Origin: Empedobacter brevis NBRC 14943 = ATCC 43319 | GTDB taxonomy: Bacteria > Bacteroidota > Bacteroidia > Flavobacteriales > Weeksellaceae | Assembly (NCBI RefSeq): GCF_000382425.1 | Contig: NZ_KB908292.1 | Location: forward strand, 124,001-188,000 | Reading direction: 5' to 3' | Length of the DNA stretch: 64,000 nucleotides | Part shown: positions 61,741 through 64,000 of the stretch, one piece after another | How the letters are laid out: each line of letters opens with the position of its first letter | How positions within the stretch are numbered: the first letter of the stretch is position 1 | Translations under genes and position numbers: made by a program | The notes under the pieces: model-generated | Told to the model about the DNA's origin: nothing | Seen by the model: only the letters and a program-made list of their open reading frames with translations | Databases searched by the model: none

Positions 61741-64000
61741 AAAATTATTGGTATAATAATCAAAATAGTTGCAATTTGATTTAATTTCCTGATACGCTTT
61801 TGTATCAGCATATTGTTTCAAATTTTTAAAATTAGATCGATAGTTTGCTACTTTATAGGCCAATATCTTATCTTCATTATCATATTGATTTTCATATAAA
61901 CGCATTAAAACCGGATCTTTTGCATTATAAAAACGTCCTTGTTCGTTCTTTGATAAAGCAAACAAAATCTGCACTTTCATTTCTTTATCTTTAGCCAGAT
62001 CAAACGCTTTCTTCAAATAGGTTTCTGATGGTGAAAAATTATCGACATAATTTCCTCCCCAACCAAAGCTTTTATAAAAGAAATTATTTGTTGTTTCGTA
62101 TTCTCCTCCATAATTATTAAACTTCGGACCATTTTCATTGTTTCGGTCAAATGTCAATAAATAACGGTAATAACCTAAAGTTGTCGTATTATAATAAAAG
62201 TTTCCTAATAAATAATTTGCTTTTGCTCCTTCTTCGGTTTTCTTTTTGGCTAATTTATTCAATTCGATGATCGAATTTGTTAATTCTAATTTTGACATCT
62301 TTGGTTGAATAAATTGAAATTCATTTAAATAAGGTGTCGCAATTACCTGATCTTCATCGCATGTAAAACATTCTATTTTATTGTATCCAAAAATCTGCTT
62401 CGGAATATTATGATATCCATCGAATTGATTTTCTTTCCATGTTTTCGTTTCTTTTCCTTTTTCGTAATCATAATCATATTCAAAATATGAACTTAGAGAT
62501 GTGTGAAATTTTTGATCGATTTTCTCAAATTCTTTTTTTGCCAAATCAAATTTCATCTCACCCAAATACAATGTTCCTTTGAAATCGGCCAAATAATCAG
62601 ACAATTTAAACTGAATTTCTTTCAATTTTTCAGTTCTCCAATCCCACGAACTCGATTTTACTTTAGCATTGATCAAGTATTTTTCGAAAGCAGTTTTATT
62701 TGATTTTTTATCCAATTTATCCAAATCATGAATAATTGCCCAATCCGGATTAGATCCTAATTGTGTAATTTCATTATGAATCAGAAAAGCTTTTCCTTTG
62801 TCGCCTTGTAAATAAAAACGATTTGCCAGCACATCTAAAATCACATTTTTCAGATTCATTTTTTGATCATCATCAGCTGAATAATCATACACATCTTGTG
62901 GTAATTTTGGATATTCATAATTCAAAATTGACGCATATTTTTGCATCAGTTGATTTTCAAAATTATCTGTGATTTTCTTCTGTTCAAAAATTTCCAATAA
63001 TATTTCAATTACTTTTTTTTGTTGTTGAAATTCTTTTGAACTCGAATTTACTTTTGCTAAATAATCCTTTGTTTCCGTAAAATTTTTGTTCAACAAGTTT
63101 AAATAAGCAACAGATAAATTCCAATATTCTTTATCATCTGCTTTTACTGCTTGAGATTTTGCCACAGCAATTAATTCATTGATCAGAACTTCATCTTTTG
63201 AATCTTCGGGATTACTGTAATAATTGCCATTTGTTTTTACAGGCAAATATAAATCTGTATATTTTTTTCGTTCTTGAGAAGAACTCCAATAATAATCTTC
63301 AGGATTTTGTTGTAAATATTCACGCTCGATTAGATTAATTGAACGTGCAAATAATATACGTGCTTGCGGCGCATTCACATCATTTGCAATGATCTTTTTC
63401 GCAGGAGCCAAAGGGTTCGAAAAATCATTGTAACCAATCAATAAAAACAAATCATTCTTCTCCTGGTTTGTTTTTGCGTTTGCCAAAAGCTTCTCATAAT
63501 TCAACTCTTCTGTCACTTTCATCGATTGATAAGCACTTAACTTTCTATCATTTGAATGAGAAAAAACTTCGAAGAAATCGTAATTCGCTTGAATATAATT
63601 CCCTAATGCTCGTTCTGCTCCTGCTTTTTGATCCAACGCATAATAATAAATTGAATTTTTATTTCCTTGCGACGCAACATACATGTTGAAGTAATTGATT
63701 GCATCTTTATATTCATGAAAATAATGGGCAAAACGAACCAATTGATAACCATAGCGAATCTTTAGTTCTTTATCTGTTTCAGCATTCCAGCTTTTTTTCA
63801 GAACATCTAATACTTTTTTATAATTCAGATTATTGACATTTTTTTCAGGACGGTCTACATATGACCATTCTCCATTATCAATGTAATAGAAAGCCATATA
63901 AGGTTCTAAATATTTTGCATACGACAAATAAAGCAGTTGTTGTTTGTTCTTTTTTACCCAATCTGTCGTCGCATAATTATATTTACTATCTGTCGATTTT
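61738..64000 (-). CDS. large unrecognised protein, N-terminus outside the window
   Basis: No family recognised. The frame is open to base 64000, so at least 754 residues are present and the true start lies outside; a TTG at 63927 is not a convincing start because matching coding sequence continues before it (YNYATTDWVKKNKQQLLYLSYAKYLEPYMAF). The protein is helix-rich with many Tyr, Asn and Lys. Repeating helical segments (for example NYFNMYVASQGNKNSIYYYALDQKAGAERALGNYIQANYDFF) suggest a TPR-like solenoid. A CFTCDEDQVIATPY motif holds two Cys. The Tyr/Asn/Lys make-up is common in secreted Flavobacteriia proteins, but the signal peptide, if any, is not visible. A terminator follows. Confidence 0.7.
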   Translation of the reverse strand, partial: KSTDSKYNYATTDWVKKNKQQLLYLSYAKYLEPYMAFYYIDNGEWSYVDRPEKNVNNLNYKKVLDVLKKSWNAETDKELKIRYGYQLVRFAHYFHEYKDAINYFNMYVASQGNKNSIYYYALDQKAGAERALGNYIQANYDFFEVFSHSNDRKLSAYQSMKVTEELNYEKLLANAKTNQEKNDLFLLIGYNDFSNPLAPAKKIIANDVNAPQARILFARSINLIEREYLQQNPEDYYWSSSQERKKYTDLYLPVKTNGNYYSNPEDSKDEVLINELIAVAKSQAVKADDKEYWNLSVAYLNLLNKNFTETKDYLAKVNSSSKEFQQQKKVIEILLEIFEQKKITDNFENQLMQKYASILNYEYPKLPQDVYDYSADDDQKMNLKNVILDVLANRFYLQGDKGKAFLIHNEITQLGSNPDWAIIHDLDKLDKKSNKTAFEKYLINAKVKSSSWDWRTEKLKEIQFKLSDYLADFKGTLYLGEMKFDLAKKEFEKIDQKFHTSLSSYFEYDYDYEKGKETKTWKENQFDGYHNIPKQIFGYNKIECFTCDEDQVIATPYLNEFQFIQPKMSKLELTNSIIELNKLAKKKTEEGAKANYLLGNFYYNTTTLGYYRYLLTFDRNNENGPKFNNYGGEYETTNNFFYKSFGWGGNYVDNFSPSETYLKKAFDLAKDKEMKVQILFALSKNEQGRFYNAKDPVLMRLYENQYDNEDKILAYKVANYRSNFKNLKQYADTKAYQEIKSNCNYFDYYTNNF

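Noticed and set aside
1-64000. CRISPR arrays, insertion sequences, rRNA genes
   Set aside because: No regularly spaced repeats, transposase motifs or rRNA sequence were seen on either strand.

Overview
The window is AT-rich chromosomal DNA of a Flavobacteriia bacterium, most likely of the Weeksellaceae group (Empedobacter/Chryseobacterium-like; genus inferred, not proven). The evidence is promoters of the Bacteroidota type (TTTG or TTG, 17-20 bases, TAnnTTTG), a secreted protein with a type IX secretion C-terminal domain, three GLPGLI-family proteins, a DUF3467 gene overlapping the end of rpoC, and an almost complete lack of Shine-Dalgarno sequences.

Bases 1-15,660 are a surface polysaccharide (capsule or O-antigen) locus, nearly all on the minus strand. 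ugd and rfbB form a first unit that ends at a 20-bp hairpin. An ABC exporter (permease plus Wzt-like ATPase with a C-terminal sugar-binding-type domain) then leads a long unit with a pyruvyltransferase, several GT2 enzymes, GT4 and GT32 glycosyltransferases, two unusual transferase-like proteins and a short SDR. The left edge holds a hexapeptide acyltransferase, a DegT-type aminotransferase and the start of a PglD/NeuD-like gene, as expected for an N-acylated amino-deoxy sugar. One GT2 gene lies on the plus strand. No polymerase or flippase is seen, which fits ABC-dependent export.

Bases 15,900-33,750 are mostly plus-strand genes: panB, an RluA-type pseudouridine synthase, an LpxL-like acyltransferase and a GT2; three GLPGLI proteins with pncA between them; a 915-residue plug/barrel outer-membrane protein; and a DUF3857 transglutaminase-like protein. 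Three minus-strand genes follow (a BBE-type flavin oxidase, mltG, dapF), then a DegP/HtrA protease and two tandem paralogous barrel-like proteins.

Bases 33,725-40,310 hold a small membrane protein, a T9SS cargo protein, a TPR membrane protein overlapping a membrane-spanning AraC-type regulator, and a 2-oxoacid dehydrogenase E2 subunit.

Bases 40,540-55,520 (minus strand) are the core expression cluster. In transcription order: rpsU, a Xer-type recombinase, hpf, tRNA-Thr, tRNA-Tyr, tRNA-Gly, tuf, tRNA-Trp, secE, nusG, rplK, rplA, rplJ, rplL, rpoB, rpoC and DUF3467. Strong promoters and hairpins show where it is punctuated, including a hairpin between rplL and rpoB that resembles an attenuator.

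Bases 55,590-64,000 hold an acyl-CoA dehydrogenase, an OmpW-like protein behind a 38-bp palindrome, a small lipoprotein, a CDF cation transporter, pruA, a DUF1003 protein and a large unrecognised protein that runs off the right edge. No rRNA, CRISPR array, insertion sequence or phage was seen, and no gene-free stretch exceeds 300 bases.
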